A stretch of DNA of 64,000 nucleotides. Source: VGJJ01 sp964480705 (GTDB taxonomy: Archaea > Iainarchaeota > Iainarchaeia > Iainarchaeales > VGJJ01). Position numbers and translations under genes: made by a program. Location of the stretch: positions 1 through 64,000 of the forward strand of contig CAYZPC010000002.1 in NCBI GenBank assembly GCA_964480705.1. Direction: 5' to 3'. Position 1 is the first letter of the stretch, and the number at the start of each line of letters is the position of its first letter. Positions 21,787 to 30,081 of the stretch are shown piece after piece. The notes under the pieces are model-generated. The model made no database searches, was not told where the DNA came from, and worked only from the letters and a program-made list of their open reading frames with translations.

Positions 21787-22380
21787 ATGGTGAACGAAGA
21801 GATTGTGCGCAGCACGATTCAAAAGATGCGCGACGCTGGACTTTCGGATTCCATTATTTCGTCTACCCTCTCGGATTTGGGTTTGACGCAGAGTCAAGTG
21901 CAGGGTTTTTTGTCCGGAAACGCGAGTGCGCGCACGGCAACAGTGACAAATACAATCCCCTCTTTTTCCTCCCCCGCGCAACGAGCATCTTCCTCCAGCA
22001 GTTCTTTTTCTTCGGGAGAAGTTAACCATGAAGAATTGGCCTCCCGCACGAGTGATAAAATTATTTCACGGCTGGATGAGCGGAATGCGTTGGATGATGA
22101 GGCGAGTGAGCTGAAGGATAATATTACACACTTGGCCATGGAGCAGCATGGCGAACAGTTGCAAAGCACGCATCAAGCGGTGATGGAGCTGCACGATAAG
22201 TTTGACTCCACTGCGATGGACACGCTCAACAATCGCGTGATGAATATGAATGCGCGCATGGAACAATTGAGTAAAGATGTTGTTGAAACGAAGGCATTGG
22301 CGTTGGCCTTGCAATCTTTGTTGCAGAAAATTTTGGAGACGAATCAGCAATTGTTGTTCGAGATGAAGAACAAGAAGTGA
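21787..22380 (+). CDS. Coiled-coil protein with N-terminal helical (HTH/UBA-like) module
   Basis: 197 residues from the ATG at 21787 (MVNEEIVRSTIQKMRDAGLS); an in-frame start 11 codons earlier would lie within the TATA box. Residues 1-40 form a small helical module with the phrase GLSDSIISSTLSDLGLTQSQ. A Ser-rich linker (about 50-75) leads to a long helix (about 85-197) with strong heptads (LDDEASELKDNITHLAMEQ; MNARMEQLSKDVVETKALAL). No export signal. Unrecognised; the divergent placement next to the HerA-like gene suggests a possible partner. Confidence 0.68.
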   Translation: MVNEEIVRSTIQKMRDAGLSDSIISSTLSDLGLTQSQVQGFLSGNASARTATVTNTIPSFSSPAQRASSSSSSFSSGEVNHEELASRTSDKIISRLDERNALDDEASELKDNITHLAMEQHGEQLQSTHQAVMELHDKFDSTAMDTLNNRVMNMNARMEQLSKDVVETKALALALQSLLQKILETNQQLLFEMKNKK

Positions 22381-22383
22381 TTG

Positions 22384-22887
22384 ATGATGCCTCAGCCAAA
22401 ACGCGTGAGAGTTTTTTCAAGAACTCCAACCAATGGAGTGGCAGTGGACAAAGTGATTTATGAAGGCCCTGAAAGAAGAAAAGTTTCCGCGCAAAATGTT
22501 TGGTCGGGTCGCCGTTCGGCTAGTGGATGGAGGAAAATGAAATTAAGCGATGTAGAGCGCTATCTTCCTGAGGCGGCAAAACAGCAAGCTGAAAAATCAG
22601 CTAAACAAATTAATGAAATTGTTGAAAAGTTGAAAAGCCGACACGGGACAAACACTGGTAAAATTACGGGAGAATTAATTAGGAGAGTGGGCCAGAGTAA
22701 TGTTGCCAAAGATGGAGATATTTTTGTCGGAATTTACGTGGGAAAAGGAGGAGCTGTTCTTGCCAATTCGGCCCCAATGTTTTTTTCAATTGTTTACAAT
22801 CCATTCATAAATAAGTTTTTTTTTCAAACCACGCGGCGAAGAAATGGTTTTCACACGGAAGAAATTCACCGCGCGCATGAAGGGTAA
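22384..22887 (+). CDS. Hypothetical protein, possibly with an unreliable C-terminus
   Basis: 167 residues from ATG 22384; ATG 22387 and a TTG at 22381 also fit. It follows the coiled-coil gene by 3 nt and so may be co-transcribed. The middle (about 50-125) reads like a folded domain (VERYLPEAAKQQAEKSAKQI; VGQSNVAKDGDIFVGIYVGK). The last 35 residues (from NPFINKFFFQTTRRRNGFHT) overlie an AT-rich stretch and look like read-through rather than conserved protein. No family recognised. Confidence 0.45.
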   Translation: MMPQPKRVRVFSRTPTNGVAVDKVIYEGPERRKVSAQNVWSGRRSASGWRKMKLSDVERYLPEAAKQQAEKSAKQINEIVEKLKSRHGTNTGKITGELIRRVGQSNVAKDGDIFVGIYVGKGGAVLANSAPMFFSIVYNPFINKFFFQTTRRRNGFHTEEIHRAHEG

Positions 22888-23301
22888 TTATTTGCTGAAC
22901 AGTTTTCCCAAACCATCGAGTATTTTGTTGGCGGTGTCGCTCAAGAATATTCCAACATTTTTTTCTTTGGGTTTCCACACAAAGTTTGCGGCATCCGCGT
23001 ATGATTTTGCTTTCGCGGGAACCATTGCTTCGTTTACTTTTTCCATCGCGGCTTTTCCAACGGAATCATAAAATTTAGCGGGATATTTTCCGGTGACTTT
23101 TTCGGCTTCTCCTAATTCTCCGGCGTAAATATCCTTTGTTTTTTTCACCGCGCCCTTAATTCCGCGTGACGTGGAGCGTGCGACGAATGCAAATGAGTAC
23201 GCGAGCAGAGTGAGTGCGGCGAGAATAATCCAAAACACTTGGCCCGTGTTAAATAGGATGAATATGAACACGAGCAAAATGACTAATGTAACGGGGCGCA
23301 T
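22888..23301 (-). CDS. Small membrane protein (two N-terminal helices)
   Basis: 137 residues. Hydrophobic helices at about 3-20 and 24-42 are followed by a basic and then mixed soluble tail (about 45-137) with amphipathic helices such as VGKAAMEKVNEAMVPAKAKS. The tail is presumably cytoplasmic by the positive-inside rule. Last of three consecutive small membrane-protein genes; its ATG directly follows the previous stop codon. Unknown function. Confidence 0.65.
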   Translation of the reverse strand: MRPVTLVILLVFIFILFNTGQVFWIILAALTLLAYSFAFVARSTSRGIKGAVKKTKDIYAGELGEAEKVTGKYPAKFYDSVGKAAMEKVNEAMVPAKAKSYADAANFVWKPKEKNVGIFLSDTANKILDGLGKLFSK

Positions 23302-23652
23302 TCAATATCCCCCCATTCCACCCATGCCGCCCATTCCTCCGCCGGGTCCACCGAGTCCTTGCAGCGCGGCCATCATATCAGGGCTCATTCCCCCGGGTTG
23401 TTCTTCCGAGGGTTTGACTCCAATGAAGTAGGCAAGTGCGGTGAGTGCGATGGCAATATACAACACTTCTCCCTGCAGGTCGCTTCCCATGATGAAAAAC
23501 ACGACCCCTGTAACCAGTGTGAGTAAAATTCCCGATACGGAGCGTAAGCTAATCAGGAGAAAAATAATGACGGCGAGTGCGGCCCAGAGTATTTGGTATT
23601 GCACCGCGAACGCGAGCATGAAAATGGCAACCAAATAGGTGAATGTGTCCAT
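23302..23652 (-). CDS. Small membrane protein with Gly/Met-rich tail
   Basis: 116 residues with about four short hydrophobic helices (about 5-22, 26-40, 42-58 and 66-82) and a C-terminal tail of Gly, Pro and Met ending GGMGGMGGMGGY. Such tails occur on archaeal and chaperonin-type proteins but carry no specific meaning here. Middle gene of the three-gene membrane unit 23920-22888. No family recognised. Confidence 0.62.
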   Translation of the reverse strand: MDTFTYLVAIFMLAFAVQYQILWAALAVIIFLLISLRSVSGILLTLVTGVVFFIMGSDLQGEVLYIAIALTALAYFIGVKPSEEQPGGMSPDMMAALQGLGGPGGGMGGMGGMGGY

Positions 23653-23674
23653 GCGTGCATCTTTTCGTCAACAA

Positions 23675-23920
23675 TTACTTGTCGAACGCTCCAATTTTTT
23701 GAAAAATATCCTTTCCGAATGTGGCGAACGCCCACAATCCCACGAGTGCCCATACGAGTTCGGGAAACTGGTAGAATGTCAAAAACATAATCACAATCGC
23801 CGTGACGAGTGCGAGCTTTGCACTGCCCACATTTCCTTTAGCCCAGTTGTATATCCAAATGAAAATGAAGATAGTCACCGCTAAGTGAATGTTTTCCCAC
23901 AATGCATTGTAGAGGAGCAT
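23675..23920 (-). CDS. Small membrane protein, first gene of a three-gene unit
   Basis: 81 residues with three hydrophobic helices (about 9-26, 33-48 and 52-68; IHLAVTIFIFIWIYNWAKG, LVTAIVIMFLTFYQFPELVW). A TATA element (CTTAAATAGG on the minus strand, 23943-23953) lies about 28 nt before the ATG, so the transcript of this three-gene unit should be leaderless. The three products may form one membrane complex; function unknown. Confidence 0.65.
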   Translation of the reverse strand: MLLYNALWENIHLAVTIFIFIWIYNWAKGNVGSAKLALVTAIVIMFLTFYQFPELVWALVGLWAFATFGKDIFQKIGAFDK

Positions 23921-24018
23921 ACGCAGTATTTCGAACCAGAACCCCTATTTAAGGGACGCGTTCGCGGGGTGAAATAGTTTGTGCCAAAATAGCCATTCAC
24001 GCGTTATGGGTTTGCGTA

Positions 24019-25593
24019 TTACTGATCATACACTCGTCCGAGGATTTTTTGCTGGTGTCTAAACCATGCGTCCTTGGATAGTGCATTTCCCGTGGGAGTG
24101 GGGTATTTTCCATTTAGGCAGGCCATGCAGAGCTGCGTGTTTGGCAGACGGAGCGCGCGAATCAAACCATCCATGCTTTGGTAGCGCAGCGAGTCGGTGC
24201 CCAATTCGTTGGAAATGCGCGCGGTTTCTTCATCATTTAGAGTGATGCGCGTGCGTTCATCGTGTTGGGCAGCGTGTTTGGCAGCGATGAGTTCTCCAAA
24301 CGTCGTCATGTCAATGCCATAAAAGCACGGGTTGAGAATGGGCGGGCAAGAGATGCGTGCGTGCACGCTCAATGCGTTTCCTTCTTCTTTGAGTTTAAGC
24401 ACGAGTTCGCGCAGGGTGCTTCCTCTCACCACCGAGTCTTCGACTAAAATAACATTTTTTCCATCGATGGCGCTTTTATTTATAGTAAATTTTTCTTTTA
24501 CTTTGTCCTGCCACTTTCCTCCTTCAATGAATGTTCGTCCAACATACCGGTTGCGCAGCAGTCCTTCTTTGGCAGGAATTTGGAGTGTGAATGCATACGC
24601 GTCCGCGGCGGGTTTGCTCGTGTCGGGGACATTCACCACGACAAAATCGCTTGCACGGGTTGAGAGTGTTTCCGCGCGCGCCAATTCTTCTCCCAACCTC
24701 CAGCGAACATCATACACGTTGCTTCCCTGAATGACGCTTCCGGCGGATGCAAAATACACCCATTCGAACATGCAGTGGGAAATGGTTTGCGTCGATGCGG
24801 CAAATCGTGAACGAATGAGTTTGTTTTCATGCACGCGAATCATTTCGCCCGGATTCATATCTTTGATGCCGCTTTTGACAAAGGGATGGATGGCCACGCT
24901 CTCACTCGCGGCGAGGAAAAAATCATCCGTGTCCACGTAAACCAGCGGCTTGAATCCGTGTTTGTCGCGCACGACACATAATTCTCCTTTCGCGTTGAGG
25001 AAAGTAATATTGTATGCGCCGTCCGCTTGCTGCGCGAGCCCTGCGAAGGCATTTTCTAATGAGTTGGGGGAGTCCGTTCCAAGATAGTGTGCGATGGTGT
25101 GCATCAGCACTTCTGTGTCCGTGTTTGATTTGAAGTGGTAATCTTTTGTTTTCAAATCCACTCGAATGTCCGGCGCATTCGCCACGTTTCCATTGAATGC
25201 AAATGCGAACCATTTCCATAATCGCGAGTGCACGCGTTCATAGGGTTGCGCGTCCTCACAACCGACGGTGCCACTCGTGGCATAGCGTGTGTGTCCGATT
25301 CCAATTCTTCCCGAGTGCGTGTCGAATAATTTTTGGGCTTTTTCTTCATCGCTGAGTTGAAAAACTTCATTCACGAGGCCGTTGGCTTTGTATGTTTTCA
25401 GACGCTCTGATTGAGCGTCATCAAAAATAGTAAATCCCGCAGAGAGTTGTCCGCGGTGCTGCAACTGAAGGAGCATTTTTTGGAGAAAAAAGAGTGCGCC
25501 TCCTTTGGGGTAGTGGGAGAGGTCTTTTTTCAAATACACGGCAGCCACGCCGCATTCTTCTTTTGGTTTGTCGGAAAGAATGGGGAGTGCCAT
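24019..25593 (-). CDS. purF: Amidophosphoribosyltransferase (glutamine PRPP amidotransferase)
   Basis: 524 residues; catalyses the first committed step of purine synthesis, PRPP plus glutamine to 5-phosphoribosylamine. The nucleophile Cys lies in KEECGVAAVY after a 13-residue leader, so a propeptide is probably removed. Glutaminase residues follow (GIGHTRYAT, FAFNGNVAN). The PRPP loop is KNVILVEDSVVRGSTLREL. Four Cys at the B. subtilis-type iron-sulfur positions are present (HCMFEW, NPCFYG, and CMAC near the end), suggesting a 4Fe-4S cluster. TATA at 25613-25625 lies 26 nt before the ATG: a leaderless single-gene unit. Confidence 0.96.
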   Translation of the reverse strand: MALPILSDKPKEECGVAAVYLKKDLSHYPKGGALFFLQKMLLQLQHRGQLSAGFTIFDDAQSERLKTYKANGLVNEVFQLSDEEKAQKLFDTHSGRIGIGHTRYATSGTVGCEDAQPYERVHSRLWKWFAFAFNGNVANAPDIRVDLKTKDYHFKSNTDTEVLMHTIAHYLGTDSPNSLENAFAGLAQQADGAYNITFLNAKGELCVVRDKHGFKPLVYVDTDDFFLAASESVAIHPFVKSGIKDMNPGEMIRVHENKLIRSRFAASTQTISHCMFEWVYFASAGSVIQGSNVYDVRWRLGEELARAETLSTRASDFVVVNVPDTSKPAADAYAFTLQIPAKEGLLRNRYVGRTFIEGGKWQDKVKEKFTINKSAIDGKNVILVEDSVVRGSTLRELVLKLKEEGNALSVHARISCPPILNPCFYGIDMTTFGELIAAKHAAQHDERTRITLNDEETARISNELGTDSLRYQSMDGLIRALRLPNTQLCMACLNGKYPTPTGNALSKDAWFRHQQKILGRVYDQ

Positions 25594-25612
25594 ACCCTAT
25601 GACAGTCTCGTG

Positions 25613-25625
25613 GATACTTAATCGT
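25613..25625 (-). promoter_or_regulatory. TATA box of purF (leaderless)
   Basis: The minus strand reads CGATTAAGTATCC, centred 26 nt before the purF ATG at 25593. Confidence 0.5.
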
Positions 25626-25678
25626 TGCTTCCGCGGTAAAATAAAGTAAAAAAAAGAGAAATAATGGGAGCGGGGCGA

Positions 25679-26416
25679 TTAGTTTCGTTCGCCGCCGCCG
25701 AGTCCGGCCGCTTCTTCTAATCGGTTGCGTCGGCCGCGGAACTCTCTGCGTTTGCGTTTTTGTCCTTGGTCTTCGGATTCTCCGTCTTTTAACGGATATT
25801 CGAATTCTTCCAGGGTTTTAGGAAATGCTTCGTCATTGGGAATGTTTCCCGTGACTTTCAAATATTCTTTGGCGAGCAACCAATAGACTAATGCTAATGA
25901 TTTTCGTCCCTTGTTGTTGATGGGGATGGCAATGTCGATGTTGGCCAACGAGTTGTTAGTAGAGGCGAGGGCCACGACCACGGCTTTGGCGCGTGCGGCT
26001 TCAGCGATGGCTTGGGCATCGGATTCAGGTTCGGTAATGATAACTACTTTCGGCTGGATGAATTCTTTTCCTTGAGGGTTGGTGAATGTTCCAGGAACGA
26101 ATCGTCCGGTGAGTGAGAGTGCTCCAATGGCTTTGGCGAATTCTTCCGCGGGTGTTTTTCCGTACACTTTTCGGGAGACAATCACAATGGATTTGGGTGA
26201 ATATTTGGACAAAAATTGGGCAACTTGTTTCACGCGTTCGTCAATGACTTGGACGTCTAAGACTTTCAATCCGTCTTTGCGCTGCTTGTAAATGTATCGC
26301 GCCATGTCTCCTGATTTGAAGCGTGTTCCGATGTGCGCTCCCGTGGTGAGATATTTTTCAATCACTGGATTGGTGGCAACCACTTGTTGTGTGTTTTCGT
26401 CGGTTTTTTCACTCAT
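25679..26416 (-). CDS. rps2: 30S ribosomal protein uS2
   Basis: 245 residues, archaeal S2/SA type: YLTTGAHIGTRFKSGDMARY at the N-terminus and PINNKGRKSLALVYWLLAKE near residue 175. The tail beyond about 205 is charged (GESEDQGQKRKRREFRGRRN), longer than the core. A GAGGG site precedes the ATG. It closes the alpha-like operon; rpoK and enolase, often found between rpoN and this gene in archaea, are absent here. Confidence 0.97.
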   Translation of the reverse strand: MSEKTDENTQQVVATNPVIEKYLTTGAHIGTRFKSGDMARYIYKQRKDGLKVLDVQVIDERVKQVAQFLSKYSPKSIVIVSRKVYGKTPAEEFAKAIGALSLTGRFVPGTFTNPQGKEFIQPKVVIITEPESDAQAIAEAARAKAVVVALASTNNSLANIDIAIPINNKGRKSLALVYWLLAKEYLKVTGNIPNDEAFPKTLEEFEYPLKDGESEDQGQKRKRREFRGRRNRLEEAAGLGGGERN

Positions 26417-26440
26417 ATTTTTCCCTCATTTTTTTCTTCG

Positions 26441-26635
26441 TTAAACGTTATACTTTAGCACGTCGTCCATGACATCCACGTGTGCGAGGAGCATGCGTCG
26501 GCAGCAATAGCGCGTGATTCCCAATGTTTGGAAGATTTCGTCCATTTTTTCCCCTTTCTTTAATCGATTTTTCATCTCTTCGTAGTGGCCCGCAATGGGT
26601 TTTCCGCATGAAAAGCATCGGACAGGGATTATCAT
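26441..26635 (-). CDS. rpoN: RNA polymerase subunit N (Rpb10 family)
   Basis: 64 residues, the full family length. The zinc motif is complete: CFSCGKPI near the start and YCCRRMLL later. Subunit N, with D, L and P, forms the assembly platform of archaeal RNA polymerase. It lies between uS9 and uS2 in the conserved archaeal order. Confidence 0.98.
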   Translation of the reverse strand: MIIPVRCFSCGKPIAGHYEEMKNRLKKGEKMDEIFQTLGITRYCCRRMLLAHVDVMDDVLKYNV

Positions 26636-26661
26636 GGTTGTTTTCCTCCGTTTTCTCCAGG

Positions 26662-27072
26662 TTATCGTTTCGAGTGCTGCTTTCGCTTACGCGCTTTGGG
26701 TCCCAAGGGTTTCTTTGGTTCCACGCGCCGGGGGTCATCCACCAACAGCATTCGATCGTATTCAATGTATCGTTTGCGCAATTTTTCGTCTCCGGTAAAT
26801 TCGACGAGAGACTTGGCAATAGCCCCGCGCGCAGCGATGGCTTGTGACATGGCTCCGGATCCGGCAACATTCACAGAGATGTTGACTCCCTGCGCGGCGT
26901 CTCCCGCAAGGTGGATGGGTTCCATCATTAATGCTTTCAGTTGAGCGGGCTCAATGAGGTTGATGTTGCGTGAGTTAATGCGCACCACTCCTTTTCCCAC
27001 GCGAATCGTGGCTTGGGCGGTGGCCTCTTTCTTTTTGGCTTTGAATAGGGTTTGTTTCTTTCGTTTGGCCAT
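26662..27072 (-). CDS. rps9: 30S ribosomal protein uS9
   Basis: 136 residues from the ATG at 27072 (MAKRKKQTLF), chosen because AAGGAG lies 8 nt before it; the ATG at 27078 overlaps the uL13 stop and would be only 2 nt from that site. KEATAQATIRVGKGVVRINS opens the core, and the chain ends in the conserved basic tail GPKARKRKQHSKR that reaches the P-site tRNA. Confidence 0.97.
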   Translation of the reverse strand: MAKRKKQTLFKAKKKEATAQATIRVGKGVVRINSRNINLIEPAQLKALMMEPIHLAGDAAQGVNISVNVAGSGAMSQAIAARGAIAKSLVEFTGDEKLRKRYIEYDRMLLVDDPRRVEPKKPLGPKARKRKQHSKR

Positions 27073-27077
27073 AATCA

Positions 27078-27569
27078 TTACTCCTTGATCTCATTGTATC
27101 CTAATGCGCGGGCGAGGGATAACACGGTAGTAACGCCCTTTGTTTTGGAGTTTTTGGCTTCTTCGAGTGCTTTGAAGGGTTTTCCTTCTAACACAGCGGG
27201 CTTTCCAATATACACTCGCAAGCGGCGCATGGCTTCTACTCCGCGTTCGCGGCGGTGGGGAACCATTCCTTCAATAATTTCTCGCACGATGCGATCGGGC
27301 ATTCGTGAGAAGCGGGGTCCTGTTTCAGGGTTTCCGCGTGGGCGTAAATCTAAGCGTGTCTGCCAAAGTTTTTGGAGAACGACGGGGTTTCCGGTGAACA
27401 CGGCTTTTTCGGCGTGGGCAATCACAACGGTTTCTCCGAGCAATAATTTTTCAGCCACGAGACTGGCCATGCGTCCAACGATTAAGTTGTTGGCGTCCAC
27501 GTAAATGGTTTCGCGCGCAGTCATTTTAGCGGGAGTTGTTTTTTTGGAAGGTTTTTTGGTCGTTGACAT
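27078..27569 (-). CDS. rpl13: 50S ribosomal protein uL13
   Basis: 163 residues from ATG 27569 (MSTTKKPSKK), with GGTGA upstream; an earlier in-frame start lies within eL18. The core is clear from YVDANNLIVGRMASLVAEKL and RIVREIIEGMVPHRRERG. The first 20 residues are a Lys/Thr/Pro-rich extension not usual in the family. Confidence 0.97.
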   Translation of the reverse strand: MSTTKKPSKKTTPAKMTARETIYVDANNLIVGRMASLVAEKLLLGETVVIAHAEKAVFTGNPVVLQKLWQTRLDLRPRGNPETGPRFSRMPDRIVREIIEGMVPHRRERGVEAMRRLRVYIGKPAVLEGKPFKALEEAKNSKTKGVTTVLSLARALGYNEIKE

Positions 27570-27571
27570 AT

Positions 27572-27940
27572 TTATTTCACCAGAATCATTTTGTTGGCAG
27601 GCACGTTGTGCTTGACGAGGTCTTCTAATGTCCATGCTTTTCCTTTCGCTGCTTCAATTTTTTGTTTAGCGGTTTGGGAAAATGCGAAGGCGGCGATGTG
27701 CACGCTGGATGTGATTTCTCCGTTGGATAAAACTTTTCCGGGAACCACGAGGACTTTGTCCTTGTAGGTTTCGCTCATCTTGTTTAAGTGTGACACGCTC
27801 ACTTGAGTCCGTTCACGGGTGGACATTCCCATCATGTCAGAGAGCAAGCGGTAAACGTCTTGTTTGCTTGACTTTCCATATTTGTCTAATTGCACGACGA
27901 GGTCGCGTGTTCGGGTGTTGGTGGGTCCGGTTCGTTTCAT
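27572..27940 (-). CDS. rpl18e: 50S ribosomal protein eL18
   Basis: 122 residues. RTGPTNTRTRDLVVQLDKYG, VNVSHLNK-like VSVSHLNKM and VLVVPGKVLSNGEITSSVHI identify the archaeal/eukaryotic L18e family. It starts the downstream half of the operon, 100 nt after tRNA-Leu, and its stop lies 2 nt from the uL13 ATG. Confidence 0.97.
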   Translation of the reverse strand: MKRTGPTNTRTRDLVVQLDKYGKSSKQDVYRLLSDMMGMSTRERTQVSVSHLNKMSETYKDKVLVVPGKVLSNGEITSSVHIAAFAFSQTAKQKIEAAKGKAWTLEDLVKHNVPANKMILVK

Positions 27941-28018
27941 AATGATCAGTTTTGGCTTTTTGCGTTTTTTTGTTTTTTGTTTTCCCGTTTTTCTTTTTGA
28001 CTGGGCGATTTTTTGATT

Positions 28019-28039
28019 GAACTTTTTTTGAAAAAGTTC
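28019..28039. repeat. Dispersed hairpin directly 3' of tRNA-Leu
   Basis: GAACTTTTT (28019-28027) pairs with AAAAAGTTC (28031-28039) around TTG, one base after the tRNA 3' end. It belongs to the AAACTTTTT..AAAAAGTTT family and could aid 3' processing or partial termination. Confidence 0.62.
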
Positions 28040-28040
28040 A

Positions 28041-28124
28041 TGCAGGAGACAGGATTCGAACCTGTGAAGGCACTAAGCCACGGGATCTTAAGTCCCGCCC
28101 CTTTGACCGCTCGGGAACTCCTGC
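28041..28124 (-). tRNA. tRNA-Leu (anticodon TAA)
   Basis: 84-nt class II tRNA on the minus strand: acceptor GCAGGAG with CTCCTGC, anticodon stem CGGGA/TCCCG with loop CTTAAGA, a long variable arm (TGGCTTAGTGCC region), T-loop TTCGAAT, discriminator A. No intron. It sits between rpoD and eL18; a Leu tRNA gene beside eL18 is also found in other archaea such as haloarchaea. Confidence 0.96.
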
Positions 28125-28181
28125 TGCTTTTTAGCAAAAGGGTTGCGATGCGATTAAGAAGCCTCCTTTTTTACGCGTTTT

Positions 28182-28949
28182 TTAGAGCCCCTCCTTGATT
28201 TGTTCAGTAAATTCATCTGCTTTTTGTGCGATTATTTCGCATGCTTGGTGGAGGATTTCCTTAGTGGAGAGTGCGCCGGTGGATTCCATCATGAGGATGA
28301 ATCCGGTGTCGTCGGCATCCACTTGGATGTTTTGGCTTCCTCCGATTTCTTCGCAGGCACCGCAGAGTGTACAATCCGCTTCTTGCGTGATGGAGAGTTT
28401 CTTTCCTTTTGTTTCAATGATTTTGACGGGGCAGCTGGCGACAATTTTTTGCATCATTTCGGAGCTGATTTCATCATTAATCGTGAACACGGGCAGTGCT
28501 CTAAATCCAATCATGCAGGGTTGGAATTTGGCGTGGTCTTTTCCGGTTCCCACCACAGCTTCTCCTTCAATTCGGATGCGTTGGTCGGCTTTAAGTTTTG
28601 TCAATGGAATTTTTTTGTCTAACACATCGACAACCGTGTCGTCGAATTTGATTTCGGAAGAGTAGATGGTTCCCGGTCCGGACACATCAATGGTGAACTT
28701 TGCTTTGTCTCCGAGTTTGAATCCTTTTGAATCCATTTTGATGGGGATGAGTCCCAATCGGTGTCCTAAGAATTCATCGAATAACACGCCATTGTTTTCG
28801 TAAATGCCCAATTCTTCTATTGCGAGGACGGGGACTTCGCTCATAGCCGTGCGTCGGATTGCATTGATGGTGGCGGTGGTCGTGCCTTTAATCAAAATGT
28901 GGGCGGTATTGCCCTTGTCTTGAAGCACTTTCACTGCATTTCGAGCCAT
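28182..28949 (-). CDS. rpoD: RNA polymerase subunit D (Rpb3 family) with iron-sulfur motif
   Basis: 255 residues from ATG 28949, which has a GGAGG site 7 nt upstream; the in-frame ATG eight codons earlier lies before that site. Dimerisation elements flank an insert domain. NAIRRTAMSEVPVLAIEELG is the Rpb3 N-terminal signature. The insert has DCTLCGACEEIGGSQNIQ together with an earlier SCPVK Cys, four Cys fit for one Fe-S cluster, as in Sulfolobus and several other archaea. Subunit D nucleates polymerase assembly with subunit L. Confidence 0.97.
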   Translation of the reverse strand: MARNAVKVLQDKGNTAHILIKGTTTATINAIRRTAMSEVPVLAIEELGIYENNGVLFDEFLGHRLGLIPIKMDSKGFKLGDKAKFTIDVSGPGTIYSSEIKFDDTVVDVLDKKIPLTKLKADQRIRIEGEAVVGTGKDHAKFQPCMIGFRALPVFTINDEISSEMMQKIVASCPVKIIETKGKKLSITQEADCTLCGACEEIGGSQNIQVDADDTGFILMMESTGALSTKEILHQACEIIAQKADEFTEQIKEGL

Positions 28950-28990
28950 GTGTGTTCCTCCTTTTTTCCTCATCTTTTTGATTTTTTGAT

Positions 28991-29013
28991 CAAACTTTTT
29001 TCAAAAAAGTTTG
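28991..29013. repeat. Dispersed hairpin touching the uS11 stop codon
   Basis: CAAACTTTTTT (28991-29001) pairs with AAAAAAGTTTG (29003-29013), with GATC next to it, beginning directly after the uS11 stop. It is the longest stem of the family and may act as a partial terminator between uS11 and rpoD. Confidence 0.66.
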
Positions 29014-29409
29014 TTAGACTTTCTTACTCCGATGTTTCTTTTTCTTTCGTGTTCCATCGTGGGGCGTCGGTGTGACGTTTTCGATAGACACAATGCGAAT
29101 TCCATTTCGTGTCAGGCTTCGAATCGCGGCTTCGGCACCTTGTCCGGGGTTTCGCGGTCGAATTCCACCTTTTGCGCGGACGCGGACGTGAACCATGGAC
29201 ACGCCTTTTTCGCGTGCCTTTTGGGCAATCGTTTCGGCGATTTTCATAGCCGCATACGGACTTCCTTCTTTGTGTTGTGTTTTTACGACAACTCCACCGG
29301 AGCACTTGGCGAGTGTTTCTGCTCCCGTCAAGTCGGTGAGTAACATGATGGTGTTGTTGTGCGTCGCGAAAATGTGCACCAATCCTACTTTGGTATCTTT
29401 GTCAGCCAT
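29014..29409 (-). CDS. rps11: 30S ribosomal protein uS11
   Basis: 131 residues. GLVHIFATHNNTIMLLTDLT and VRAKGGIRPRNPGQGAEAAI are typical archaeal/eukaryotic S11 (S14e) sequence. The chain ends with the basic RKKKKHRSKKV tail that lies near the mRNA exit. It follows uS4 by 6 nt and precedes rpoD after a 64-nt gap containing the hairpin at 28991. Confidence 0.98.
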   Translation of the reverse strand: MADKDTKVGLVHIFATHNNTIMLLTDLTGAETLAKCSGGVVVKTQHKEGSPYAAMKIAETIAQKAREKGVSMVHVRVRAKGGIRPRNPGQGAEAAIRSLTRNGIRIVSIENVTPTPHDGTRKKKKHRSKKV

Positions 29410-29415
29410 GGTGAA

Positions 29416-30069
29416 TCACTTTCCCTCCGCTTGAGCTTCGCGAACAGCTTCGGCGGCATCGGGGGTTTCAGGGGCTTCGTCGGTTTCTCCGGCGAGTTTT
29501 CCTTCAGTTCCTGTTGGCTCGCCTCGCATTTCGGCGAAGTCTTTGGCGATTTGTTTGGTGTCTTTCAACTGTTGTTGAGGTGTTTTCAGCACCATGGGCT
29601 TTCCATGATAGGCAATGCTCGCTTCTTCGTCTTTCGTGACAAAGTAAGAGGGCACGGTGACCTTTGTTCCATTCACGGAGATGTGTCCGTGCGTGATGAA
29701 TTGTCGCGATTGTTTAATCGTGTTCGCGAGATTCTTGCGCCACACAATCGTTTGCAATCGTCTTTCGAGGAATGATTCTAAACTCAATGAGAGCACGTCT
29801 TGGAGCGTGGGCTTTCCGCGCATGACTCCTAATCGTACGAGTGAGTCGAGCAATTCTTTTTCTTTTGCCGCGCGGTTTTCCAATGGAATAGCTAACACTT
29901 GCTTGGCGTTGCGTCGCTTTCCTCGGACAATGGCTTCCATACTTCGGATTTCGCGCTTGTTACGCAAACCATATGTCTCGCGGAGCGTCTTTTCAGTCTC
30001 TAAGAGCTTCTTATCCCAAGGCTTCTTGGGGGTTCCATATTTTTTTCGTGCGAATTTTGGGTCACCCAT
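29416..30069 (-). CDS. rps4: 30S ribosomal protein uS4
   Basis: 217 residues. KFARKKYGTPKKPWDKKLLE and LLDSLVRLGVM lead into an S4 RNA-binding domain (FLERRLQTIVWRKNLANTIK; FITHGHISVNGTKVTVPSYF). Residues beyond about 180 are an Ala/Glu/Thr-rich acidic tail (GETDEAPETPDAAEAVREAQ) longer than is usual in archaea. It is one of the first proteins to bind 16S rRNA. Confidence 0.97.
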   Translation of the reverse strand: MGDPKFARKKYGTPKKPWDKKLLETEKTLRETYGLRNKREIRSMEAIVRGKRRNAKQVLAIPLENRAAKEKELLDSLVRLGVMRGKPTLQDVLSLSLESFLERRLQTIVWRKNLANTIKQSRQFITHGHISVNGTKVTVPSYFVTKDEEASIAYHGKPMVLKTPQQQLKDTKQIAKDFAEMRGEPTGTEGKLAGETDEAPETPDAAEAVREAQAEGK

Positions 30070-30081
30070 AATTGTTCACCT

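Noticed and set aside
22844..23071. 75-aa plus-strand ORF
   Set aside because: It overlaps the small membrane protein gene antisense and has no conserved features.
26524..26847. 107-aa plus-strand ORF over rpoN and uS9
   Set aside because: Antisense shadow of two secure genes with no promoter or ribosome-binding site.
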